From Geodermatophilus marinus (GTDB lineage Bacteria; Actinomycetota; Actinomycetes; Mycobacteriales; Geodermatophilaceae): DNA of 64,000 nucleotides. Shown here one piece after another: positions 18,448-26,630 of the stretch (position 1 is the stretch's first letter; each line of letters begins with the position of its first letter). The DNA lies in the NCBI RefSeq assembly GCF_003428645.1, contig NZ_QVQH01000024.1, positions 1 through 64,000 of the forward strand, in the 5' to 3' direction. Both the position numbers and the translations under genes were made by a program. The notes below the pieces were generated by a model, which saw nothing but the letters and a program-made list of their open reading frames with translations, was not told the origin of the DNA and did no database searches.

Positions 18448-19086
18448 ATGGGCCTCATCCACATCGAGCTGTTCGCGACCCTCGACCTCGTCGGGCAGGC
18501 GCCCGGCGGCCCCGACGAGGACCCGGAGGGGTTCCCGTTCGGCGGCTGGCAGGCGCCGCTGCTGGACGAGGTCGCCGAGGCGCAGGTCGGGGCCGCGTAC
18601 GAGGGCACCGACGCCCTCCTGCTCGGCCGGCGGACGTACGACATCTTCGCCGCCTACTGGCCGCACCAGGAGGGCGGCCCGGACGACGGGATCGCCCGGC
18701 TGTTCAACCGCGTCCCCAAGTACGTGGCCTCCCGCGGCCGGCCTGACCTCTCGTGGGCCGGGTCCGCGCAGCTGGGCCCGGATCTCGCGGGCGCGGTGCG
18801 CGGGATCCGGGACCGGCACGAGCAGGTGAAGGTCGTCGGGAGCCTGGACCTGGTGCAGACCCTGCTGCGCGAGAAGCTCTTCGACCGGCTCGACCTCTGG
18901 GTGCACCCGGTCGTGCTCGGCGTCGGCAAGAAGGTGTTCGACGGGGGCGCGGTGCCCACGAACGTCACCCTCCTCGAACCACCGGCGGCCAGCCCGAAGG
19001 GCACCGTGTACCTGCGCTACGGGCTGGCCGCCGGCACGCCCGGGACGGGGGACATGAGCGCCCCCGACCGCGGTGCCGCGCCGTGA
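18448..19086 (+). CDS. dihydrofolate-reductase-like protein (RibD C-terminal domain)
   Basis: The 212-residue protein has the bacterial bifunctional deaminase-reductase C-terminal fold: LIHIELFATLDLVGQAPGGP at the start, DALLLGRRTYDIFAAYWP (the family G-R-x-TY motif), PKYVASRG, then KVVGSLDLVQTLLREKLFDR and HPVVLGVGKKVFDGGAVP. It probably uses NADPH; the substrate is unknown. ATG 18448 is chosen because similarity begins at once; the longer upstream reading is GC shadow. Confidence 0.85.
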   Translation: MGLIHIELFATLDLVGQAPGGPDEDPEGFPFGGWQAPLLDEVAEAQVGAAYEGTDALLLGRRTYDIFAAYWPHQEGGPDDGIARLFNRVPKYVASRGRPDLSWAGSAQLGPDLAGAVRGIRDRHEQVKVVGSLDLVQTLLREKLFDRLDLWVHPVVLGVGKKVFDGGAVPTNVTLLEPPAASPKGTVYLRYGLAAGTPGTGDMSAPDRGAAP

Positions 19087-19109
19087 GCGACCCGCCGGCC
19101 GGCGACGGG

Positions 19110-20147
19110 TCACCCGGCGCCGAGCAGCAGGACGCCGGCCAGCGCGATCCCGACGATGAACACCGTCGACGCCGTGGCCACGGCCAGCGCCGGCCCGCCG
19201 CCCCTGAGCAGCGAGCGCAGCCGGACGCCGGCGCCCATCCCGAACAGCGCCGCGGCCAGCGCGGCGACCTGCAGCTGCGAGATGACCTCCAGTGCGCCGG
19301 ACGGCACGACCCCCGTGCTGCGCAGGGCCACGCACCCCACGAAGCCCAGCACGAACAGCGGCACGACCGGGGGACGCGTCGCCGCCGCGTCCCCGCCCCC
19401 GGAGGCGAGCCGTCGCCCGGCGCTCACCGTCGCGACGACCGGGGCGAGCAGCAGCACCCGGGTCAGCTTGACCACGACGGCCACGCCCACGACCGCCGCG
19501 CCCCCGGCGCCCGCCGCCGCGACGACCTGGCCGACCTCCTGGACGCTCGCGCCGGCCCAGATGCCGTACTGCTGGTCGCTGAGCCCGAGCGGGTGCCACA
19601 GGAGGGGCAGCAGCACCATCGTGATGGTCCCGAGCAGCGTGACCATCGCGATCCCGACCGCGACGTCCTCCTCGTCCGCGCCGGCGGTCTCCTCCATCGC
19701 GGCGATCGCCGAGGCGCCGCAGATGGCGAAGCCCGTGCCGATCAGCAGGCTGCGCGCGCGCCCCAGGCCCACCCGGTTGCCCAGCCAGGTGGTGGCGACC
19801 AGCGTCGCCACCAGCGTCCCGGCCACCAGGGCGACCGTGCCCGCGCCGAGCGCCGCGATCGCGCCGAAGGACACGGAGAAGCCGAGCAGCACGATCCCGA
19901 TGCGCAGCAGGCGGCGGGTCAGGCGACCGAGGGACGACCGCGCATCTCCGCGCAGGAGGCCGGTGTTCCCGGCGAGCATGCCCAGGGCCACCGCCCAGGT
20001 GAGCACCCCGATCGCCGGCACGAAGCGGTGGGCCAGCAGTGCGCCGCCGAAGCCGACCGCGGCGGCCACGAGCCCCGGCCAGCGCCGGGGCGGCGCGGCC
20101 GCGGCGGTCGCGGCGGCGCGCACGCCGGCGTCCTGGACCGCGGTCAT
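19110..20147 (-). CDS. YeiH/UPF0324-family membrane protein
   Basis: The 345-residue integral membrane protein has about ten hydrophobic segments. Family features are LTWAVALGMLAGN near the N terminus, LLRIGIVLLGFSVSFGAIAA, FAICGASAIAAMEET and YGIWAGASVQEVGQVVAAAG. Members are proposed sulfate or sulfite-related exporters, without firm proof. ATG 20147 overlaps the stop of the hydrolase upstream, so it ends a three-gene operon (MFS, hydrolase, YeiH). Confidence 0.85.
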   Translation of the reverse strand: MTAVQDAGVRAAATAAAAPPRRWPGLVAAAVGFGGALLAHRFVPAIGVLTWAVALGMLAGNTGLLRGDARSSLGRLTRRLLRIGIVLLGFSVSFGAIAALGAGTVALVAGTLVATLVATTWLGNRVGLGRARSLLIGTGFAICGASAIAAMEETAGADEEDVAVGIAMVTLLGTITMVLLPLLWHPLGLSDQQYGIWAGASVQEVGQVVAAAGAGGAAVVGVAVVVKLTRVLLLAPVVATVSAGRRLASGGGDAAATRPPVVPLFVLGFVGCVALRSTGVVPSGALEVISQLQVAALAAALFGMGAGVRLRSLLRGGGPALAVATASTVFIVGIALAGVLLLGAG

Positions 20148-20761
20148 GCCGGCACGAGGGCCGGCCGCGGCCCGCGGACGGGGTCCGCGCCGGGTGATCC
20201 GGCGCCGTCCCCGAGCTCGTCGACGAGCGGGAGCGCCTCGGGCCAGTTCCCGAACCCCGAGGCCGGGTTCAGGTGCCCGACGGCACCCAGCGGGTGCACC
20301 CGGCTGCCCCACGCGGCGGCCAGCGCCCGCAGCCGTACCGGGTTGCCCAGCGGGTCGTCGGAGCTGACCGCGAGGATGCTCGGGAACGGCAGCCGCCGCC
20401 GCGGGACCGGGAGCCAGCCGGAGGCCCGGAGCTGCGCGATGGACGGGTAGCCCGCCGGCAGCGGGTCGGCGAGGGCCGGCGGGGTCACCAGCAGCGCCCC
20501 GACGACCGCCGTCCCCTCGTACGTCGCCGCCCAGTGCACGGTGGTCAGGACGCCGGCGCTGTGGGCGACGACGACCACCGGGCCGTCCGCCTCGGCGACG
20601 ACGCGGTCCAGCAGGTCGACGCGGGCCCGCAGGTCGGGGTCCGTCCGGCCCAGCGGAGGAACGGTCCGGGCCCCCGGCAGCGTCGCGGCCAGCCGCGTCT
20701 GCCAGTGGTCCTCGACGTGCCCGCGCAGGCCGGGCACCAGGACGACGGTCGCCGCGGTCAC
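20144..20761 (-). CDS. RBBP9/YdeN-type alpha/beta hydrolase
   Basis: The 205-residue serine hydrolase starts at GTG 20761, overlapping the MFS stop as GTGA. It has VVLVPGLRGHVEDHWQTRLA, the nucleophile elbow VVVVAHSAGVLTTVHWA (Ser in HSAG), ILAVSSDDPLGNP with the acidic residue and a C-terminal VGHLNPASGFGNWPEAL His. This layout is the RBBP9-like family. The substrate is unknown. Confidence 0.88.
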   Translation of the reverse strand: MTAATVVLVPGLRGHVEDHWQTRLAATLPGARTVPPLGRTDPDLRARVDLLDRVVAEADGPVVVVAHSAGVLTTVHWAATYEGTAVVGALLVTPPALADPLPAGYPSIAQLRASGWLPVPRRRLPFPSILAVSSDDPLGNPVRLRALAAAWGSRVHPLGAVGHLNPASGFGNWPEALPLVDELGDGAGSPGADPVRGPRPALVPA

Positions 20762-22080
20762 CGGGTCACCGCCGTCCTGCGGGCACGGACCAGGCTGGCC
20801 GGGTAGGCCCGCCGGCCGAGCACCAGGGCGATCAGCGCGCCGACCGCGGCCAGGGGGACCACCTGCATCGCCGTCTCCAGACCCAGCCGGTCGGCGAGGA
20901 TGCCCGTCAGCAGCGGTCCCGCGGCCAGCCCGAGCAGGTTGTTGGCGAGGGTGAGGCTGCCGAACGCCGTGGCCCGGATCGACTCGTGGGTCAGGTTGGA
21001 CACCATGGCCCCGGCCGGGCCGGTGACCCCGGCGGCGAAGAAGATGCCGACCGCGAGCAGCAGGAGCTGCAGCCCGCCCGGGCCGAGCAGGAACGCGCTG
21101 CCCAGGAACACCAGCGACACGAGCGAGTAGACGATCGCGGTCGTCCACTTCCGGATGGCCACGTGCCGGCTCAGCCGGTCGGTGACCCAGCCGCAGATGA
21201 TCATGCCGGCGCCCATGAACAGGATGGCGACGGCCGCGATGCCGGCCGCCCGGTCGGGTGCCAGGTCGTAGGCGCGGTTGAGGTAGCTGGGCAGCCAGGC
21301 GAACAGCGAGCCGGCGATGAACAGCTGCAGGCCGCTGCCGATGTAGGCGCAGATGACCGACGGGGTGCTGAACAGGGTGCGCAGCTTCGCGCGCTCCCCC
21401 TTCGGGGCCACCGGCTCGCCCTCGGCGACGTCGTCGACGCGGAACCGGTCGAGCTTCTCGTCGCTGATGAACAGGCGGTACAGCGCGACCAGGACCAGGC
21501 CGAGGATCGCCATGACGCCGAACGACCAGCGCCAGCCCAGCTGCACGGCGAGCGCGCCGCCGAGCGCGACCCCGAGCACGGAACCGAACGAGCCGCCGGC
21601 CATGAACGCGCCGGTGAAGGACGCCCGCCGGTGGGCGGGGAACACGGCGAGGACGACGGCCAGGCCCACGCTGCCGTAGGCGGCCTCCCCGACGCCGATG
21701 AAGACGCGGGCCAGCATGAGCTGCTCGTAGTTGGCCGCGACCGCGCAGCCGGCGGTGGCCAGGCTCCAGATGACGGCCATGAGCACGATCGAGCGGACCC
21801 GGCCCCACCGGTCGCCGAGCAGGGACAGCGGAACGGCCAGCAGGCCGACGGTCAGCGCGACGACGCTGGTGAGCCCCCCGAGCTGCGTGTCGGTGAGCGC
21901 CCACTCCAGCTTGAGGAACGGGAAGACGGCCGAGAGCACCTGGCGGGACATGTAGTCCGACAGGAGCAGGGCGAACGTGAGGGTGAAGACGAGCCAGGGG
22001 AAGACCTTGCGGGCCCGGGCGGACGGGGCCGGCGCGACGGCGGTGCCGGCGCCTCGGCTCTCGGTGAGCAGCGATGCCAT
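20758..22080 (-). CDS. MFS transporter
   Basis: The 440-residue protein has 12 predicted helices and the motif A region GDRWGRVRSIVLMAV after TM2, with RVFIGVGEAAYGSV in TM4 typical of the ACS or spinster-like organic-anion groups. The first helix follows RKVFPWLVFTLTFALLLSDY. ATG 22080 is preferred to the upstream codon at 22176 because the extra stretch lacks family similarity. It leads the operon with the hydrolase and YeiH genes. It may import the substrate of the neighbouring BKACE cluster, though a strong terminator separates the two. Confidence 0.85.
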   Translation of the reverse strand: MASLLTESRGAGTAVAPAPSARARKVFPWLVFTLTFALLLSDYMSRQVLSAVFPFLKLEWALTDTQLGGLTSVVALTVGLLAVPLSLLGDRWGRVRSIVLMAVIWSLATAGCAVAANYEQLMLARVFIGVGEAAYGSVGLAVVLAVFPAHRRASFTGAFMAGGSFGSVLGVALGGALAVQLGWRWSFGVMAILGLVLVALYRLFISDEKLDRFRVDDVAEGEPVAPKGERAKLRTLFSTPSVICAYIGSGLQLFIAGSLFAWLPSYLNRAYDLAPDRAAGIAAVAILFMGAGMIICGWVTDRLSRHVAIRKWTTAIVYSLVSLVFLGSAFLLGPGGLQLLLLAVGIFFAAGVTGPAGAMVSNLTHESIRATAFGSLTLANNLLGLAAGPLLTGILADRLGLETAMQVVPLAAVGALIALVLGRRAYPASLVRARRTAVTR

Positions 22081-22185
22081 GACGACGCTCCAGGGTGCGA
22101 CGATTCGAAGTCGGATCCGGTGCCGTCCGGTGACGGGACCGGGGCGTCGACCTCGAACCGTGTTCGCAGTCGACATGGTGGCGCA

Positions 22186-22220
22186 GGGGCGGGCCCGGGG
22201 GGAATGCCCGGGCCCGCCCC
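22186..22220. terminator. strong terminator between BKACE and MFS genes
   Basis: GGGGCGGGCCCGGG (22186-22199) and its perfect complement (22207-22220) form a 14-bp GC stem with a 7-nt loop. It lies just after the BKACE stop. Confidence 0.75.
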
Positions 22221-22239
22221 GCGCGTGGTGCGGGCCCGC

Positions 22240-23292
22240 TCAGGCGTGGTGGAGGAAGCCCACCTGGCCGGGCTTGCGGTTCGGCGGGTAGCCGAGCTTG
22301 GCCAGCGCCTCGTCGGCGCTGCCCCAGTACTCGTCGAGCCGGTAGATCTCGCGGGATTCCTTGCCGGTCGCGACCTCGCGGCCGAGCTCGCCGGCGATGC
22401 GCACCAGCTGACGGACGGCGTCGGCGGAAGTGCACTTCTCGCCCAGCCGGCCCCAGAGGGTGTCCTCGTTGCCGCACCGGGTGTGCAGGCCCAGGGCGAT
22501 CGCCATCGTGTTGATCGGCAGGACGTTGCGCATGATGCTCTCGAGCGTCAGCGACGCGCCGTCGGGCACCCGGCGGACGAACTCCATCATCGTGTAGGGG
22601 TTCGGGCCGTCGAAGCCGCCGCCGATCGCCACCCAGGTGATGTTCAGCGGCCCGGTGTAGACGCCGCGGCGGACCAGCCGCTCCACCGTCTCCAGCTGCG
22701 CGCTGTGCGCCAGCTGGAAGTGCGGCTGGATGCCGTTGGCGACCAGCCGCCGCAGGTGCTCCTCGACCCACTCCGGGGAGGCCGGGACCTCCATGTTGCG
22801 GTAGGTCTCGTACAGCTCGGGGCGCTGGAACGACGTGCCGGCGATGTCCGAGTCGGTCATCAGCTCGACGATGTTCATCTGCGAGGTGTTGATCGCGATG
22901 GTCACCTGGTCGGGCTTCGGGTCGAGCTCGGCGAGCATGTGCCGCGTGTCGTCGGACAGCCACTTGGCGTCGGCCCCGTCGCCCTCAGGGGCGAAGGAGA
23001 TCGAGCCGCCGACCTGCAGGATCATCTCCGGCACGGCCTCGCGCAGCCGGCGGAGCAGCTCGTTGAACTGCGAGAGCCGCTTGGAGCCCTTGCCGTCGAG
23101 TTCGCGCACGTGGATGTGCAGCACGGTGGCGCCGGCCTCCCAGCAGTCCACGGCCTGCTGGACGTGCTGGTCCATGGTCAGCGGGATGTCCTCGGGGAAG
23201 TCGGCCGGCTCCCACTCGGGGCCGTAGGGGGCCGCGGTGATGACCAGCTTCTCCTGGTTCTCGGGGAACAGGGAGTCGTCGAGGAAGTGCAT
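22240..23292 (-). CDS. beta-keto acid cleavage enzyme (BKACE, DUF849)
   Basis: The 350-residue zinc enzyme condenses a beta-keto acid with acetyl-CoA to give acetoacetate and a new acyl-CoA. Family features are LVITAAPYGPEWEP at the start, ATVLHIHVRELDGKGS with the zinc HxH, LQVGGSISFAPEG, MNIVELMTDSDIAG and NITWVAIGGGFDGPNPYTMM. The exact keto acid cannot be read from sequence; dehydrocarnitine, 3-keto-5-aminohexanoate and others are known. It is preceded by the shared 42-bp element and probably has its own promoter. Confidence 0.9.
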   Translation of the reverse strand: MHFLDDSLFPENQEKLVITAAPYGPEWEPADFPEDIPLTMDQHVQQAVDCWEAGATVLHIHVRELDGKGSKRLSQFNELLRRLREAVPEMILQVGGSISFAPEGDGADAKWLSDDTRHMLAELDPKPDQVTIAINTSQMNIVELMTDSDIAGTSFQRPELYETYRNMEVPASPEWVEEHLRRLVANGIQPHFQLAHSAQLETVERLVRRGVYTGPLNITWVAIGGGFDGPNPYTMMEFVRRVPDGASLTLESIMRNVLPINTMAIALGLHTRCGNEDTLWGRLGEKCTSADAVRQLVRIAGELGREVATGKESREIYRLDEYWGSADEALAKLGYPPNRKPGQVGFLHHA

Positions 23293-23379
23293 GGAAGTTG
23301 CTCCAGTCGATCGGTGCGGGAGGGTTCAGGAACGGGCTTGCCGGGCGATGCATGAAGTGTCCGAGCAGCGGCCCGTCAT

Positions 23380-23421
23380 GGCTGTACGGATCCGGACAGG
23401 ATCGGCGACCCTTTCGGACAC
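23380..23421. promoter_or_regulatory. 42-bp regulatory element, copy 1 (upstream of BKACE)
   Basis: GGCTGTACGGATCCGGACA (23380-23398) is followed 9 nt later by ACCCTTTCGGACAC, ending at 23421. The same composite with the same total length lies at 25539-25580. The first half is an imperfect palindrome. It lies 88-129 bp upstream of the BKACE start. Confidence 0.7.
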
Positions 23422-23444
23422 GCAGGGTCGGCCGGGACGAGGGG

Positions 23445-24362
23445 TCAGAACGTGGGGCTGCCGACGATCCCGGCGCGCTCCATGCGGCGGACGGCGGGCC
23501 AGTAGTCCTGGACGGCGTAGTGCTGGGTGTTGCGGTTGTCCCAGATGGCGAAGCTGTCGTTCGTCCAGCGCCAGCGCACCTGGTACTCGGGGACCGACGC
23601 CTGCCGGATCAGGTAGTTGAGCAGCTCGCTCGCACCCGGCGAGTAGTCGTGGCCGAAGCGCACGTTCTCCGGCGTGTGGTAGTTCGTGAAGTGCGTCGTG
23701 AACGCGTTCACGAACAGCACCTTCTCGCCGGTCTCCGGGTGGGTCCGCACGACCGGGTGCTCGGCGTCGGGGAACCGCTCGTGCAGCGCGTGCCGCTGCT
23801 CCTCGGGCATGGCGGCGCCGAAGCTGGCCTCGATGCTGTGCCGGGCCTTGAGGCCGTCGATCCGCTGCTTCACGTGCTCGGGCAGCCGCCGGTAGGCCTC
23901 GGCCATGTTCACCCAGATGGTGTCGCCGCCGACGGCCGGGCCCTCGACGCAGCGGAGCACCGACCCGAAGGGCGGGGCCACGCGCCAGGTGGCGTCGCAG
24001 TGGAAGGCGTTCTCGTAGTGCTCCGGCTTGCTGTCGAGGTCCTTGTAGATGCGGACCAGGCCCGGGTGGTCGGGGTCGCTGCCGGCGACCGGGTGGTCCT
24101 CGAGCGGGCCGAACCGCTCGGCCAGGGCGACGTGCTCGGCGCGGGTGATGTCCTGGTCGCGGACGAACAGCACCTTGTACTGCAGCAGCAGGGCCCTCAG
24201 CTCGGCGAAGAGGCCGTCGTCCCGCGAGGCGGCGGCCAGGCTGACGTTGCGCAGCTCCGCGCCGATCGTCGCGGTGAGCGGGACGACCTCGATGGCGGTC
24301 GCGCCGACGTGGACCGACGGCCAGGCTCGCCGCGGCACGGTGTGGTCGATGACGGTGGTCAC
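23445..24362 (-). CDS. TauD/TfdA-family Fe(II)/2-oxoglutarate dioxygenase
   Basis: The 305-residue protein shows the 2-His-1-Asp iron site: FHCDATWRVAPPFGS (His and Asp) and the distal WDNRNTQHYAVQDYWP (His), with the 2-oxoglutarate-binding Arg after it. The opening (ATIGAELRNVSLA, VLFVRDQDITRAEHVALAER, FGPLEDHPV) is standard for TauD. GTG 24362 is chosen because AAGGAGA lies 6 nt upstream. These enzymes hydroxylate and thereby cleave C-S, C-O or C-N bonds in small substrates. The gene lies between BKACE and the quinone oxidoreductase. Confidence 0.92.
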   Translation of the reverse strand: MTTVIDHTVPRRAWPSVHVGATAIEVVPLTATIGAELRNVSLAAASRDDGLFAELRALLLQYKVLFVRDQDITRAEHVALAERFGPLEDHPVAGSDPDHPGLVRIYKDLDSKPEHYENAFHCDATWRVAPPFGSVLRCVEGPAVGGDTIWVNMAEAYRRLPEHVKQRIDGLKARHSIEASFGAAMPEEQRHALHERFPDAEHPVVRTHPETGEKVLFVNAFTTHFTNYHTPENVRFGHDYSPGASELLNYLIRQASVPEYQVRWRWTNDSFAIWDNRNTQHYAVQDYWPAVRRMERAGIVGSPTF

Positions 24363-24413
24363 GGTGGTTCTCCTTGCTCGGGGGTGGGACGTGCTCATCG
24401 GTGGGACGGGGGT

Positions 24414-25394
24414 TCAGGAGTCGAGGACGAAGACGGAGGAGCCGACCCCGCGGCCGGACTCGAGGTCGCGGTGCGCCTGGACGGCCTCGTCCAGCGCGTA
24501 GCGCCGGTCGATCCGGACGGCGATGCGGCCGGCGGCCACGTGGTCGAAGAGCTCACCGGCCAGGGCGGCGCGCTCCGCCGGGTCGGCGATGTAGTCGGCC
24601 AGGGCGGGACGGGTCACGAACAGCGAGCCCTTCAGGGCCAGCTGCATCGCGTCGATCGGCGGGACGGGCCCCGACGCGGTGCCGAAGCAGACCAGCAGTC
24701 CCCGCCGGGCGAGCGAGTCCAGCGACGAGGCGAACGTGCTCCGCCCGACGCTGTCGTAGACGACGGGGACGCCGGCGCCGTCGGTGAGCTCGCGGACCCG
24801 GGCTGCGACGTCCTCGCGCGTGTGGACGATGGTGTGCGCGCACCCGTGCGCCCGGGCGACCTCGGCCTTCTCGTCGGTGGAGACGGTGCCGATGACGGTG
24901 AGGCCGAGCAGGCGGGCCCACTGGGTGAAGAGCAGGCCGACCCCGCCGGCCGCCGCGTGCAGCAGGACGGTGTCGCCGGGGTCGAGCCGGGCGATCCGGC
25001 GCAGCAGGTAGGCGCAGGTGAGGCCGCGCATCGTCATGGCGGCGCCGGTCTCGAACGGGATCCCGGCCGGCAGCGGGATCAGGTGCGCGGCGTCCATCAC
25101 GCGCTCGGTGCTGTACGCACCGAGCGGGCTGCCGGTGTAGGTGACGCGGTCGCCCGCGCCGAAGCCGGTCACCCCGGGGCCGATCGCCTCGACGACACCG
25201 GCCGCCTCCACCCCCATGCCGGCCGGGAGGGGCGCCGGGTAGAGCCCGGTGCGGAAGTACGTGTCGGCGAAGTTCAGCCCGACCGCCGCGTGCCGGATGC
25301 GCACCTGCCCGGGGCCCGGCTCCCCGACGTCGAGGCGTTCCCGGCGCAGCACCTCCGGTCCGCCGGTCTCGTGGAAGCGGATGCCCTCGGCCAT
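24414..25394 (-). CDS. NADPH:quinone oxidoreductase (zeta-crystallin type MDR)
   Basis: The 326-residue medium-chain reductase lacks the catalytic zinc ligands, as in QOR. Features are VGLNFADTYFRTGLYPAPLP, MGVEAAGVVEAIG, YSTERVMDA and the Rossmann motif LLHAAAGGVGLLFTQWA, with VVYDSVGRSTF later. ATG 25394 begins MAEGIRFHETGGPEVL, the usual start. It is the first gene after the divergent AraC regulator, 51 bp ahead of the dioxygenase gene, and likely shares its transcript. Confidence 0.92.
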   Translation of the reverse strand: MAEGIRFHETGGPEVLRRERLDVGEPGPGQVRIRHAAVGLNFADTYFRTGLYPAPLPAGMGVEAAGVVEAIGPGVTGFGAGDRVTYTGSPLGAYSTERVMDAAHLIPLPAGIPFETGAAMTMRGLTCAYLLRRIARLDPGDTVLLHAAAGGVGLLFTQWARLLGLTVIGTVSTDEKAEVARAHGCAHTIVHTREDVAARVRELTDGAGVPVVYDSVGRSTFASSLDSLARRGLLVCFGTASGPVPPIDAMQLALKGSLFVTRPALADYIADPAERAALAGELFDHVAAGRIAVRIDRRYALDEAVQAHRDLESGRGVGSSVFVLDS

Positions 25395-25538
25395 GTGATC
25401 GGTCCTCCTGGTACGTCGACGGCGCGTGCCGGGCACGCGGGGGGTGGTGGGGGTGCGGTGGCGATCTGTCCGCCGACCGGCCGGGACGTGGATCGGCTCT
25501 CCCGGACGGCTCTCACTGTGGCAGCGGCGCCAGCCGGA

Positions 25539-25580
25539 GGCTGTACGGATCCGGACACATGCCTTACCCTTGTCGGACAC
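25539..25580 (+). promoter_or_regulatory. 42-bp regulatory element, copy 2, and araC-type promoter
   Basis: GGCTGTACGGATCCGGACA (25539-25557) then ACCCTTGTCGGACAC to 25580. Read as a promoter for the AraC gene it offers TGTACG, a 17-nt spacer and TACCCT, about 40 bp before the ATG. It may serve both autoregulation and control of the divergent operon. Confidence 0.65.
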
Positions 25581-25610
25581 GGCCTGCCCGGCCGGCGGAG
25601 GGAGCACGGC

Positions 25611-26621
25611 ATGCGTCCCGGTGTCCGCTGCGCGACGCTCGACGGCTACGTCGGCCTGGCGCGGTCCTGCGGGCTCGACCCGGCACGGCTGCTGGCCGAC
25701 GAGGGTCTGGCCGTCGCCGACCTGGCCGTGCCCGACACGTGGGTGCCGGCGGCCGCGGTCGCCCGGCTGCTGGACCGGTCGGCCGAGGAGGCCGGCATCG
25801 AGGACGTGGGCCTGCGGCTGGCCGGGCTGCGCCGGCTGGCGACGCTGGGGCCGCTCAGCGTCGTGCTGCGCCAGGAGCCGGACCTGCGCAGCGCGCTGGG
25901 GCTGCTCTGCCGGTACGAGCACAGCTACAACGAGGCGCTGCGGCTCCGGCTGGACGAGGCCGGGGATCTGGCGACCATGCGGCTGTGGTTCGAGTTCGGG
26001 GAACCGGCACCGACCCGGCAGGCCCTGGAGCTGGCCACCGCGACGCTGCTCGGGATCATCCGGGAGCTCCTCGGCCGGCAGTGGGAGCCGCTCTCCCTGT
26101 GCTTCACCCACCCCGCTCCGGCGTCGACCGCCACCCACCTGGCGGTGTTCGGCCCCCGGCTGCGGTTCGGGCACGAGTTCACCGGGCTGGTGTTCCACGC
26201 CGCGGAGCTGGACGCCGCGAACACGATGTCCGACCCGCTGCTGCGGCCGTACACCGACCAGCTGCGCCGGGCGCTCGGCGCCCCGCCCGCCGAGACCGTC
26301 ACGGGGCAGGTGCGGCACCTGGTCGAGATGCTCCTGCCCGTCGGGCGGTACTCGACGCAGCAGGTGGCCCGCAGCCTGGGGACGACCCAGCGGACGCTGC
26401 ACCGCCGGCTCGCCGCGGAGGGGACGTCCTTCTCGTCCATCGTCCACGAGACCCGGGCGGCGCTCGCGGAGCGCTACCTGACGGCAGACCGCTGGACGCT
26501 GACCGACGTCTCGGAACGGCTCGGCTTCACCGCGCCGAGCGCGTTCTCCCGGTGGTTCCGGCAGGAGTTCGGGATGACGCCCACGGCGTGGCGGACGACC
26601 GCCCGGGCCTCCGCGTCGTGA
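25611..26621 (+). CDS. AraC-family regulator (arabinose-binding-like N-terminal domain)
   Basis: The 336-residue protein has an N-terminal Arabinose_bd-type domain (CGLDPARLLADEGLAVADLA, LRRLATLGPLSVVLRQEPDL) and a C-terminal AraC double HTH (LGTTQRTLHRRLAAEGTSFS, then LGFTAPSAFSRWFRQEFGMT). ATG 25611 follows GGCGGAGGGAG. It is divergent from the QOR-dioxygenase genes and shares a 42-bp element with the BKACE promoter, so it is the likely activator of this catabolic cluster. A paralogue is at 35304. Confidence 0.93.
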   Translation: MRPGVRCATLDGYVGLARSCGLDPARLLADEGLAVADLAVPDTWVPAAAVARLLDRSAEEAGIEDVGLRLAGLRRLATLGPLSVVLRQEPDLRSALGLLCRYEHSYNEALRLRLDEAGDLATMRLWFEFGEPAPTRQALELATATLLGIIRELLGRQWEPLSLCFTHPAPASTATHLAVFGPRLRFGHEFTGLVFHAAELDAANTMSDPLLRPYTDQLRRALGAPPAETVTGQVRHLVEMLLPVGRYSTQQVARSLGTTQRTLHRRLAAEGTSFSSIVHETRAALAERYLTADRWTLTDVSERLGFTAPSAFSRWFRQEFGMTPTAWRTTARASAS

Positions 26622-26630
26622 ACCGACCGG

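Noticed and set aside
20986-23355. 789-codon plus-strand frame over the MFS and BKACE genes
   Set aside because: It is a shadow frame with Gly/Arg/His-rich low-complexity sequence and no motif.
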